Source: Candidatus Poseidoniaceae archaeon (GTDB lineage Archaea > Thermoplasmatota > Poseidoniia > Poseidoniales > Poseidoniaceae). Taken from it: a stretch of 64,000 bases of DNA. The notes beneath the pieces were generated by a model. It was given only the letters and a program-made list of their open reading frames with translations. It searched no databases and had not been told where the DNA came from. A program made the translations under genes and the position numbers. Shown in pieces: positions 51,316-59,622 of the stretch. Within the stretch, counting starts at the first letter, position 1. Every line of letters begins with the position of its first letter. The stretch is taken from contig CASIAP010000002.1 in NCBI GenBank assembly GCA_949372645.1, forward strand, positions 1 through 64,000, written 5' to 3'.

Positions 51316-53214
51316 ATGACGCAGAACTGGGTCGTTGACTCTAATTGTTTCATACATCTTGGTTCGATGGCTTCAGACACTTTCATCAAAGACCTGAAGA
51401 AGATACTCCAAAAAAGTAATCAGATGCTTTTTGTGACTCCAGGAGTCCATGATGAAATCAGGAATGTGCGCTTTCAAAAGTGGTCAAAGAAACCGAAAGT
51501 ATTGGATGAATTTGATTCACTCATGACCACCACCGCTATCGATGATGGTCAAATCAGAGGTCTCGCACAATTGATTGGTGAGAAGACCTCACCTCAAGAT
51601 GTTGACCTCTCTTTGATGGTACTTGCTTCACAACTTCAGAGAGAAGGCCGCGATGTTATCTTGGTTACTGACGATTTCAAAATGACGACATCGGGTGAAA
51701 AAGCAAATCTTGGCTATACGACATGCCCTCCTTCGACTTTCATTCAACGGCTTTCGGCGCAAAGCCCTTCTGACAAGAAAGGTCGAATGAAGAGCCTATC
51801 TCGCCGTGTAAGGGCTGCAGAGATGCGTTATGCAATCAGCCGTGTCCATCAATATGATATTCAAGCCAAATTGACATGGATGGTCGATTCACTCATTGAA
51901 GACCGACCTCAATCACAAAAAACAACTTCGAGTGGGGTGTCTGAAGTCAACCTCAAACGGGCTTTACAGCGAACACTGGGTGGTGAACAAATCAAAGGGA
52001 ACCATTTGAAAAAGTTGGGTGATTTGCCAGAGATTTGTCAACCAATTCTCTTACTCGACACCCACCTCTCTCAGTTGACTTCGACCAATACTTCAGAGCA
52101 CCTTCGCGAAGTCTATGATGAAACATTACTCCTACTCAGTGAGGTTTTGGAGGCCATTGGACTTGATTTAGCACCGCTTGATGAATCATCAGCAGAATTG
52201 GCGAACAGTGCGCTAAGCGGATATTTGTATCGCACAGAGACTGCTTTGGGCCTGATGGCGAAAATGTCAGGGAAACGGGAAACGGCGCGATTACATTTGT
52301 CTCGTGCCCTTCAATCAGCTACATTGATTGATGACTCGTTTGCCGAGATGCATGCGGTATTCCAACTTGGACTTCTTGCCATTGCTTCAGAAAAGTGGGA
52401 ACGTTCAGCTCGACTCTTTGAGACTGCAAATCGGCAAGCCCAATTGATTTCAGCTCCACGGACCTCCTATCTGGTATGTGCGGGAATCTCTCGACATCTT
52501 CATGGTGAGACGCAGGCAGCAGAACATCACATTCTTGAGGCAAAGAATTTACTTTTAGCTGATAAAAAGCAAGCTACACTGGACTTGATGAACCTCGGTG
52601 AAGCTTTGTTGGCCATCGACCAACCCGGTTTGGCTTTGGAAGTTCTCGATGAGGCGATGGAGTGTGCATTGCAACTCGGTTCTCAAGAACATCTTGAGAT
52701 ACTTTCTGAATACCTTTTGATGGCCAATGCTGCGATGACACAGACTGACATTCTTCAACATGAAGGGCTTCGAAATCTTCTCGATGGATTGAACCAATTG
52801 AGTGAACAAGAGGCAGAAGAATTCGCAAAGAAGATCAAAGTCATTGAGCAGAGAGTCAGTGAACATAATCAACCCTTTGAGGAAACTTGGAAAGTTTGGC
52901 AACCTTCAAGTAAACTGATTCCAGAAGCAGCTACTCTTCGAGTTGTGCGTGCTGAGGTGGATGAAAACCAAGATACTCTTGTTGTTGTTCACCACCCGGA
53001 ACTTGGTTCCATCGGACTTTGGTTGCCAGAGGGTGACTGGAACGTCTCTTCAGGTCATTTACTTTCATTTGCCGCCACCCGTGTAAAACTCGCTCAGCCA
53101 ACTTTAGAGCTTCAAGAAAAGCACAGTATTCGTGGTATCGTCGCTGTCGAAGATACATCTCAACTGATGTTCAATGCTCCAATTGATGAAATTCGCACCG
53201 ATCATGAAGGTTAA
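51316..53214 (+). CDS. PIN-domain ribonuclease-like protein fused to TPR-like repeats
   Basis: A 632-residue protein. Residues 1-150 are a PIN domain: D8 in WVVDSN, E47 in GVHDEI, an acidic DVDLSLMVLAS near residue 115 and TDDFKM near 130, the four acidic residues expected for a metal-dependent RNase. The middle (about 240-520) is a series of helical pairs with TPR character, such as KMSGKRETARLHLSRAL and EVLDEAMECALQLGSQEH. The C-terminal 110 residues are strand-rich (LVVVHHPELGSIGLWLPEG). The order PIN-TPR-beta is uncommon; ribosome- or RNA-associated quality control is a guess. No antitoxin gene is adjacent, which argues against a VapBC pair. Confidence 0.8.
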   Translation: MTQNWVVDSNCFIHLGSMASDTFIKDLKKILQKSNQMLFVTPGVHDEIRNVRFQKWSKKPKVLDEFDSLMTTTAIDDGQIRGLAQLIGEKTSPQDVDLSLMVLASQLQREGRDVILVTDDFKMTTSGEKANLGYTTCPPSTFIQRLSAQSPSDKKGRMKSLSRRVRAAEMRYAISRVHQYDIQAKLTWMVDSLIEDRPQSQKTTSSGVSEVNLKRALQRTLGGEQIKGNHLKKLGDLPEICQPILLLDTHLSQLTSTNTSEHLREVYDETLLLLSEVLEAIGLDLAPLDESSAELANSALSGYLYRTETALGLMAKMSGKRETARLHLSRALQSATLIDDSFAEMHAVFQLGLLAIASEKWERSARLFETANRQAQLISAPRTSYLVCAGISRHLHGETQAAEHHILEAKNLLLADKKQATLDLMNLGEALLAIDQPGLALEVLDEAMECALQLGSQEHLEILSEYLLMANAAMTQTDILQHEGLRNLLDGLNQLSEQEAEEFAKKIKVIEQRVSEHNQPFEETWKVWQPSSKLIPEAATLRVVRAEVDENQDTLVVVHHPELGSIGLWLPEGDWNVSSGHLLSFAATRVKLAQPTLELQEKHSIRGIVAVEDTSQLMFNAPIDEIRTDHEG

Positions 53215-54026
53215 AATCCACCGAGGTCCGTTACATACTTCAAACCTACAACAATAATGACCAACAAGAATATTTTCATCAGTTGATGTTCAGAAAGGTA
53301 CTTTATGCCATATTGAGCACCATTTCGTGCACCGAGGAAGGTCAAGGCCATGAAAATCAGAATCAATAAGAGTTCTTCACCGAGTTTTGAATACATTTCA
53401 GAAGGTAACGTTATGAGATGAGCAAAGATGGCAACAGGCACCACGATCATCATGAAATGAAGGCTTGTACCAATGGCTTTGCGAGGCTCAAGGTGGGCAA
53501 ACGTTCGTAACACGGGGACATAAATGATACCTGCTCCAATAGCCAAGACACTTGATAGTACTCCAGCGATACCTGCACCTATTTGCACAGACATTGGTTG
53601 AATCTCATCGTTCGACTTAGCAGTGGAAGGTTGTTGATTCTCTGAATCCTTTTTCATTTTCCCAGCAGTTTTGTAAATCGCCCATGAAATCATTCCAAGA
53701 CTTAATACTTTGAATACCAAATCCATCTTTTCACCGATAAGGACCACAATTCCAACCCCAAGCAGTGCGCCAGGTATCGCTCCTTTCATCCCGATTTTGA
53801 GTGCTAAATCATCGTAGTGCTTTTCATTTCTGTGAGCCAGACCGCTCCCCCAACTCACAACGGCCGTAAGCGAGAGTGATACGGCAAAGAGTGCCCCATT
53901 AATTTCCCAGCCTAATCCATAGTGAAGTAAAGGCACAAACAGCATCCCTCCACCCATCCCGAGTGGCGCAAACAAGAACGCTACAACAAAGACTCCCAAT
54001 GAAATAATGAGTGTTTCAGCAATCAT
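53211..54026 (-). CDS. TauE/SafE-family membrane permease
   Basis: A 271-residue membrane protein with about eight helices and the TauE/SafE pattern: GVFVVAFLFAPLGMGGGMLFVPLL, split as APLGMGGGMLFVPLL, and GIAGVLSSVLAIGAGIIYVPVLR, split as LSSVLAIGAGIIYVPVL. The family exports sulfite, sulfoacetate or takes up organic anions. The start at 54026 is taken because earlier in-frame codons run across the promoter and the opposite-strand LemA start. The last four bases overlap the PIN-TPR gene end (convergent). The substrate is unknown. Confidence 0.85.
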   Translation of the reverse strand: MIAETLIISLGVFVVAFLFAPLGMGGGMLFVPLLHYGLGWEINGALFAVSLSLTAVVSWGSGLAHRNEKHYDDLALKIGMKGAIPGALLGVGIVVLIGEKMDLVFKVLSLGMISWAIYKTAGKMKKDSENQQPSTAKSNDEIQPMSVQIGAGIAGVLSSVLAIGAGIIYVPVLRTFAHLEPRKAIGTSLHFMMIVVPVAIFAHLITLPSEMYSKLGEELLLILIFMALTFLGARNGAQYGIKYLSEHQLMKIFLLVIIVVGLKYVTDLGGF

Positions 54027-54145
54027 TTGAATTCCTCTGAGGTGCTGTTCTCCATTTTTGCCGTATTCAACATGCAGGGATGGTCTTGGCAATCGTTCTT
54101 GCTTGAAGACATTGTCTCTCTCCGAGGGAGCAAACCAATGGTTTG

Positions 54146-54154
54146 ATAGTATAG
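54146..54154 (+). promoter_or_regulatory. TATA-like element for lemA
   Basis: ATAGTATAG lies about 20-26 nt before ATG 54172, a fitting position for a leaderless gene. Confidence 0.45.
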
Positions 54155-54171
54155 CTGTTTGACGCAACAAT

Positions 54172-54747
54172 ATGGCTGGGATTGGACTCATTATTGGGAT
54201 TATTGCTGGATTTGTTTTACTAGTGGTTGCTATCTGGTTCTTCTCCAGTTGGAATCGATTGATTAATCTTGAAGAGAATGTCAATAAGTCCTGGGCTGAC
54301 ATTGATGTATTACTCAAACAAAGATATGATATGATCCCGAATTTAGTGAACATGGTAAAGGGTTATGCAAAGCATGAAAAAGATCTTTTCATGGAATTTG
54401 CTAAGGCTCGTCAATCCGCAGCAGGGGCTCTTTCTTCAGGCGATGTTCAAGCAGTAGGTGCTGCTGAGAGCGTCTTTTCAGGATTAATGCCAAGAATCAA
54501 TATGGTTTCTGAACAATACCCTGAATTAAAAGCAAACGCTTCTTTCATCAATCTACAGAACCAATTGGTTTCTCTTGAAAATCAAGTTGCAGACCGTCGT
54601 GAATTTTACAACTCTTCAGTCACTTCATTTAACAAAACTATTCAAATGATTCCGACAGTTATTGTAGCGAATTTCAAAGGCTGTGAACGCCGCGTCCTTT
54701 TCGAAGTAACTGCTCAAGAGCGTGAAAATGTCGTCATTGAATTCTGA
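54172..54747 (+). CDS. lemA: LemA-family protein
   Basis: A 191-residue protein with a single N-terminal membrane helix (MAGIGLIIGIIAGFVLLVVA) and the LemA helical bundle. Signatures include NRLINLEENVNKSWADIDVLLKQRYDMIPNLV (split as NKSWADIDVLLKQRYDMIPN) and NLQNQLVSLENQVADRREFYN. Usual length. The molecular role of LemA is unknown; in bacteria it is often next to TPM-domain or HtpX genes, which are absent here. The gene is divergent from TauE. Confidence 0.93.
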   Translation: MAGIGLIIGIIAGFVLLVVAIWFFSSWNRLINLEENVNKSWADIDVLLKQRYDMIPNLVNMVKGYAKHEKDLFMEFAKARQSAAGALSSGDVQAVGAAESVFSGLMPRINMVSEQYPELKANASFINLQNQLVSLENQVADRREFYNSSVTSFNKTIQMIPTVIVANFKGCERRVLFEVTAQERENVVIEF

Positions 54748-54815
54748 GATGTTCAACATCACACCTCGGGCGTAACTTCAAATCGCAAGAGAGGGAAGAC
54801 AGGTTTGGTGGCGTT

Positions 54816-56216
54816 ATGTTTCTCATCATCGGTTCGGGACAACTTTCCATTCGACTCAGTCAATGGTGTGCTGAACGACGCAGAAGTATCTTGATCGGAC
54901 TTGCCGCCCATCTTCCTATTGAAGGTCCATTGGAAGGATGTGAAATCATAGCACTGCCGAGCCCTACTTTACTCAATTCTTTACCGCTCGACTCCCATAA
55001 ACCAACAGCAGTTCTTTTGCTCAACCCTGAAGCATTAGCAGATGTAGCCCCCATAGCTGCATTACAAAATCGCTGGCCGGATATACCAATACTGACGACC
55101 TTACCTTTGGAAGGTGATGGTATTGATTTAATCAGTGTTGATGATGTGTCCTTTGCGGCAATGCAAGACCGTATACGTTCTTGGGAACAAAAAGATGGGG
55201 CAAGTGTCGTGTTGCATTACCTTCGATCTATACCTCCAAATTCGAAAGTGGCAATATTTTGTCATGACAACCCCGACCCCGATGCATTAGGTGCTGGATT
55301 AGCGATGTATGAATTGGTGCAGCAAATGGGCTTGGTTCCTGAATTGTTACATGGTGGACTGATTGAACACCAACAGAACCGTGCCATGGTGCGTTTACTT
55401 GACATTCCAGTTCGACGCCTGATTCTCGATTGGGAAGTTCAAGATGTTCTTCGGGATGCTGCAGTAGTGATGACTGTTGATTTCCATCGACCGGGTGCCA
55501 ACAACATTCTCCCTGATGACTGCGTACCTCATATCGTTCTTGACCACCATTCAATGGAAGAATCAGTGGCAGCAGACATCTCACTGGTTCGTCCAGAGTT
55601 TTCAGCAACCTCTTCACTGGTTGCAAGTCTTCTTATGAGTCACAATCACCCAATTACAGCGCGTATTGCTACTGCACTTGCCTTTGGTATTCGAACCGAC
55701 ACACTCGGGTTCACACGTGATTTCAATCCGGTTGATATCAGGGCCTTAGCGTGGCTTAATGCCTTTGTCGATAAAGACTTACTCCGTTCTATAGAAGAGC
55801 CGCCTCGATCACAAGAAACGCTTGAAGCATTTGCTGAGGCATTAGGTTCTCGTTCATTGTGTGATTCGACACTGCTCGCCCCACTCACCTCGATGCCAAA
55901 TCGAGACTCATTGGCGCAAATTGCAGACTTCCTTCTTCCAACTGAAGGTATTGACACTGTGATTGTCTTTGGACCACGGCGTGGTAAAATCATTCTCTCT
56001 GCTCGTACAACTGATGAATCAATCCATCTTGGGCGGCTTTTGTCTGAGAAGTGGGGCGGCGGTTTATCAGGAGGGCACAAAGCGTTAGCTGGAGGTCAAA
56101 TCCCATTTGAAACCCTTCTTTCCACCGTTCCAGATGACCCCGATGAAGCAGCAAATGCCGCTGTTCAAGCTATGGGTTCAGAATTAGAAGAACTCTTCCA
56201 AAAGGAGGTGGCCTGA
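54816..56216 (+). CDS. DHH-family phosphoesterase with N-terminal nucleotide-binding-like domain
   Basis: A 466-residue protein. The first 125 residues look like a Rossmann TrkA-N domain (FLIIGSGQLSIRLSQ). Next is a DHH domain with CHDNPDPDALG (DNPDPD at 151-156) and VLDHHSM near residue 250. The C-terminal DHHA1 part contains GGGLSGGHKALAGGQIP. DHH proteins of this layout (NrnA/RecJ-like) cleave short RNAs, pAp or cyclic dinucleotides using Mn2+. TrkA-N plus DHH fusions are known in archaea, but substrate is not settled. The stop overlaps the TraB start by one base. Confidence 0.85.
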   Translation: MFLIIGSGQLSIRLSQWCAERRRSILIGLAAHLPIEGPLEGCEIIALPSPTLLNSLPLDSHKPTAVLLLNPEALADVAPIAALQNRWPDIPILTTLPLEGDGIDLISVDDVSFAAMQDRIRSWEQKDGASVVLHYLRSIPPNSKVAIFCHDNPDPDALGAGLAMYELVQQMGLVPELLHGGLIEHQQNRAMVRLLDIPVRRLILDWEVQDVLRDAAVVMTVDFHRPGANNILPDDCVPHIVLDHHSMEESVAADISLVRPEFSATSSLVASLLMSHNHPITARIATALAFGIRTDTLGFTRDFNPVDIRALAWLNAFVDKDLLRSIEEPPRSQETLEAFAEALGSRSLCDSTLLAPLTSMPNRDSLAQIADFLLPTEGIDTVIVFGPRRGKIILSARTTDESIHLGRLLSEKWGGGLSGGHKALAGGQIPFETLLSTVPDDPDEAANAAVQAMGSELEELFQKEVA

Positions 56217-57379
56217 TGACCGAAACTCCGATGATTGATGTGTCTCCAACACTTCGAATTCTTGGTACTGCTCACGTATCAACCGCAAGTGTCGAAGCAG
56301 TTCGTGAACAAATCAAGTCGTATCAACCTGATATTGTGGCCGTCGAGCTTTGTGCTTCACGTCACCAAGCCCTTACCAGTAATCGTCGGCTCGATAAAGA
56401 AGGATTGCTCAAAGTGGTCAAAGAAGGTAAAGCACCTCTTGTGCTTCTTCAATCTTTATTGGCTGCAGAACAGCGAAAGATGGGACTTGATGAGGGTCAA
56501 CAACCTGGAGCAGAATTGCTTGTTGCGGTTCAAGAAGCGGAAGCAGCTGAACTCGAAGTTGCGTTGATTGACCGTGATATTCAGACGACATTACGACGAG
56601 CATGGAAGAAAATGAGGTTTCGTGAAAAAGTTAGAATTCTTTGGTCTTTACTCGGTGATGAGGACGATGACGAAGGCCCAGGTGTAGGGGAATTACTTGA
56701 AGACCAAGATTTGTTGACTTCACTCATGGAAGAATTACGCACATTCTCCCCTGGTGCAGGTGTCGTTTTAATCGATGAAAGAGATTCGTATCTTGCAGGT
56801 AAGATTTCTTCGCTCCATTCTGAGAAGAAGATCTTGGCCGTGGTTGGAGCCGGTCACCTCAAAGGCATTGAAGAACATCTGACCAATGCAACTGTTCCGG
56901 ATGAACAGGGCCTAAGACAACTCGAACATCTTCCTGTGCGGGGTCGCTTTTCGAAAAGTATTCCTTGGTTGATTCCTCTCTTTGTGATGAGTTTAGTGGT
57001 CTATTTTGTAGCGAATGGAGAAGGTGTTAATCTGCTTGAGATGTTCACTGTTTGGACTGCAGCGAATGCCGTCTTTGCAGCGCTTGGCTGTGCACTTGCC
57101 CGAGGACATCCTTTAGCGATTCTCACAGCTGCCGCCGCTTCTCCAATTACCTCATTGAATCCGACTCTTGCAGCTGGTTGGTTTGCTGGTTATGTTCAAC
57201 TCAAAATGAGAGAACCAACAGCTGAGGATTTACAACAATTTCTCAAACTCGAAAGTTTAGGCTCTTTTTGGAGTAATAAAGCAGGGAGAGTCTTGATGGT
57301 GACTTCTCTTTCGAATGTTGGTAGTATGGCTGGAGCATGGTTTGCTGCTGCCGGACTCTTGGGTAGCATCGGGCTTTAG
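56216..57379 (+). CDS. TraB/PrgY-family membrane protein
   Basis: A 387-residue protein. N-terminal domain: LRILGTAHVSTASVEAVREQI, split as RILGTAHVSTASV, then DIVAVELCASRHQAL, ERDSYLAGKI and VVGAGHLKGIEEHL, the paired GTAH/GAGH motifs of the TraB/PrgY/TIKI fold, thought to be a metal-dependent peptidase-like family. The C-terminal third has about four helices (IPLFVMSLVVYFVA to LAAGWFAGYVQL). Archaeal members are common but uncharacterised. Its start overlaps the DHH gene stop, so the two are probably coupled. Convergent with folP, four bases overlap. Confidence 0.88.
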   Translation: MTETPMIDVSPTLRILGTAHVSTASVEAVREQIKSYQPDIVAVELCASRHQALTSNRRLDKEGLLKVVKEGKAPLVLLQSLLAAEQRKMGLDEGQQPGAELLVAVQEAEAAELEVALIDRDIQTTLRRAWKKMRFREKVRILWSLLGDEDDDEGPGVGELLEDQDLLTSLMEELRTFSPGAGVVLIDERDSYLAGKISSLHSEKKILAVVGAGHLKGIEEHLTNATVPDEQGLRQLEHLPVRGRFSKSIPWLIPLFVMSLVVYFVANGEGVNLLEMFTVWTAANAVFAALGCALARGHPLAILTAAAASPITSLNPTLAAGWFAGYVQLKMREPTAEDLQQFLKLESLGSFWSNKAGRVLMVTSLSNVGSMAGAWFAAAGLLGSIGL

Positions 57380-58242
57380 TCAAGTGCGTTGAGAACATTG
57401 AACACATCAATGTGTTCCTGAACATCATGAACTCGAACAACATCAATGCGTTCGAAATGTGCGAGAGATGCAACTGCGAGTGTCCCACTTAATCGTTCGG
57501 AGGGGTTTGCATGGCCAGTGAGTGTTCCGATGATGGATTTACGTGATACGCCCCAGAGTACGGCGAACCCTTCTACTCCACGAAACAATTCATGCCGTTG
57601 TAAAAGTTCAATATTATGGTCGAATGTTTTACCAAAGCCGATTCCTGGATCAAGTACAATACATTCGGGTGGATGGCCAGCTGCAACCAGACCTCGTGCA
57701 GTTTCGAGTAATTGCGAACTGACTTCTCTTGCGCAGTCCTCGTAAGTCGGTTGATTTTGCATCGTTTGAGGAGTTCCTTGCATATGCATGATACAAACGC
57801 CACAACCACTGTCGAGAACTATTTTCACCATTTCAGGGTCTCGTAAACCAGACACATCATTGATTAAATCCGCTCCAGCATCAAGTGCTGCCTGAGCCAC
57901 CTGAGGTCTTCGGGTGTCGATGGAAATTAAACCCTCTGCATTTGCTGCACGCAGTGCTTCAATGACGGGTATGACGCGCTCAATTTCTTCTTCGATTGAA
58001 ACCGGATTGGCATTTGGGCGAGTTGATTCTCCACCAACATCGACCCATGTAGCTCCTTGTTGCCACATACGAAGTCCAGCTTTGACTGCAACCTCAAGTG
58101 TACTCTGGCGACTTTCTTGATGAAATGAGTCTGGTGTGATATTGAGGATTCCCATCACGCGGCATGACTCCGTTTCATCTCTGTGTAAAGCAGCAGAAAT
58201 ACGGCTTCGGTGAACAATCAGTGGTCGAAAGGTTCCGCTCAT
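57376..58242 (-). CDS. folP: Dihydropteroate synthase
   Basis: A 288-residue enzyme that joins p-aminobenzoate to a pterin diphosphate. All conserved segments are there: GILNITPDSFHQ near residue 32, DVGGESTRPNA, ISIDTRR, INDVSGL, IMHMQGTP and DPGIGFGKTFDHN, then WGVSRKSIIG. Archaeal DHPS genes are not universal, since many methanogens use other pterin routes, but marine heterotrophic archaea may use folate. The start lies 36 nt from the next gene on the other strand. Confidence 0.93.
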   Translation of the reverse strand: MSGTFRPLIVHRSRISAALHRDETESCRVMGILNITPDSFHQESRQSTLEVAVKAGLRMWQQGATWVDVGGESTRPNANPVSIEEEIERVIPVIEALRAANAEGLISIDTRRPQVAQAALDAGADLINDVSGLRDPEMVKIVLDSGCGVCIMHMQGTPQTMQNQPTYEDCAREVSSQLLETARGLVAAGHPPECIVLDPGIGFGKTFDHNIELLQRHELFRGVEGFAVLWGVSRKSIIGTLTGHANPSERLSGTLAVASLAHFERIDVVRVHDVQEHIDVFNVLNALD

Positions 58243-58287
58243 GAACCCTGCGAGTTCGGCAGATTTGATAACATGTGAGTGTCAAGC

Positions 58288-58932
58288 ATGAGCATGTCCG
58301 GTGATGCTATGGAGAGTTCTTTAGATGGATTCGGGCAAGAAGAAGAGGGACTCGTTAGTGATGGCCCTACTGCACATCGACGAGAACTGGCAGATCGGCT
58401 GATTCGACGACTTAATGTTAAAAATCATAATGCCATTTACGAAATGATTTCTGCAAAGGCTTACTACAGCGGTATTTTGATTGCCATACTGGTCTTCTTT
58501 TATTGGATTTTCATTTATTCAGCGAAAGATAACTCCGAGGTAGGTGTTTCGATTCTCATGGCATTTAGTTTTGCAAATGTGGCCATTGCCGTTATGTTTT
58601 TGGGACTTTTCTCAGCTTTCTTCCGAGATTACAGCCGGGAATTGGGCCAACTTTTACCGTCACTCATCTCTGGAGGGATGATTATCGTATGCGGATTTTA
58701 TTTCATCGAACCTCTGGTCTATGGTTTTGTATCGAATGAACTTGAAATCCAAACGGCTATTTGGCGAAGTGCTCGTCTTGGATTCCTTTGGGGAGGGGTG
58801 ACCTTTTGTGCCCACTTTCTCGTCGATGCATCTCTCCTGCTATGGTTGAAGCAATTCTGTGTAAATCATGATATTGACATTTCTCCTGCTGAAGTACGCC
58901 CTCGTGACCTTTCGGCAGATTCAATCGCTTGA
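58288..58932 (+). CDS. Four-helix membrane protein of unknown function
   Basis: A 214-residue protein, polar and acidic up to about residue 55, then four helices: LIAILVFFYWIFIYSA, ILMAFSFANVAIAVMFLGLFSAF, LLPSLISGGMIIVCGFYFIE and LGFLWGGVTFCAHFLVDASLLLW. The tail is soluble. No known domain is recognised. A GTG nine bases upstream is an alternative start, giving three further residues. It is followed 39 nt later by the aTrm56 gene; no functional link is evident. Confidence 0.65.
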   Translation: MSMSGDAMESSLDGFGQEEEGLVSDGPTAHRRELADRLIRRLNVKNHNAIYEMISAKAYYSGILIAILVFFYWIFIYSAKDNSEVGVSILMAFSFANVAIAVMFLGLFSAFFRDYSRELGQLLPSLISGGMIIVCGFYFIEPLVYGFVSNELEIQTAIWRSARLGFLWGGVTFCAHFLVDASLLLWLKQFCVNHDIDISPAEVRPRDLSADSIA

Positions 58933-58971
58933 GACTGCACCTTTCTTGTAGGATTGCCATCTCGAAGCATC

Positions 58972-59541
58972 ATGACAGGTGAACGAGTCGACGTTTTGCG
59001 GCTTGGGTATCGCCTTGGTCGAGATCCACGAATCACGACTCACTTGGCGTTGGTTGGCCGTGCACTTGGCGCAGATCGTTTTCTTTTGGCAGGCGATAAA
59101 GACTCAAAGATGTTTGAAAACCTCGAATCAGTTGCTAGTCGCTTCGGTGGCGGAATGGATTGTGAGCACATCAAAAGCCCGATGGGCTGGTTACGGCGCT
59201 TTGTCGAAGAAGATGCAGGTGATGGAATGCCCGGTGTTGCCGTTCATTTGACGATGTATGGCGAACCGTTCCGTGAAGCAATTCCTCGTATTCGCCGAGA
59301 TCGTCCAATGGTCATTGTTGTGGGTGGTGCTAAAGTCCCAGGAGATGTTTACAAATACAGTCAATACAATATTGCAGTTGGAAATCAACCCCATTCAGAA
59401 GTTGCTGCTTTGGCGTTGTTTTTGGATGCCTGGTATGGCGAGGCAGGAAGCAACCGTTCATTCGACGACGCTCGGCTCATTATCGAGCCATCGGCGAAAG
59501 GAAAGAGCGTTCGGGATTTAGACCGTGAGGAAGAAGAGTAG
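58972..59541 (+). CDS. tRNA (cytidine(56)-2'-O)-methyltransferase (aTrm56)
   Basis: A 189-residue SPOUT-class enzyme specific to archaea. The conserved opening VDVLRLGYRLGRDPRITTHLALVGRALGAD is split here as VLRLGYRLGRDP and RITTHLALVGRALGA; later come VAVHLTMYGEP, PMVIVVGGAKVPGDVYKYSQYNIAVGNQPHSEVAALALFLD, split as VVGGAKVPGDVY and NIAVGNQPHSEVAALALFLD, with the SAM-binding knot. It methylates C56 of the T-loop. ATG 58972 is chosen over an upstream TTG. Confidence 0.94.
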   Translation: MTGERVDVLRLGYRLGRDPRITTHLALVGRALGADRFLLAGDKDSKMFENLESVASRFGGGMDCEHIKSPMGWLRRFVEEDAGDGMPGVAVHLTMYGEPFREAIPRIRRDRPMVIVVGGAKVPGDVYKYSQYNIAVGNQPHSEVAALALFLDAWYGEAGSNRSFDDARLIIEPSAKGKSVRDLDREEEE

Positions 59542-59571
59542 TTTAGTACTTACTTGCTTGCTTGCTCACGA

Positions 59572-59580
59572 TTATAATTT
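59572..59580 (+). promoter_or_regulatory. TATA box for the carAB operon
   Basis: TTATAATTT lies about 45-50 nt before the carA ATG, leaving a short leader of roughly 20-25 nt. No closer element is seen. Confidence 0.45.
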
Positions 59581-59622
59581 CTTTAACCCCTTCTTTGTAC
59601 TGATACTTTCCGCACCTGCCCC

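Noticed and set aside
51316-51765. VapC toxin of a toxin-antitoxin pair
   Set aside because: The PIN domain is part of a 632-residue protein and no small antitoxin gene is next to it.
54027-54353. N-terminal extension of the TauE permease
   Set aside because: It would cross the lemA promoter and start, is polar and lacks family similarity; ATG 54026 gives a normal TauE start.
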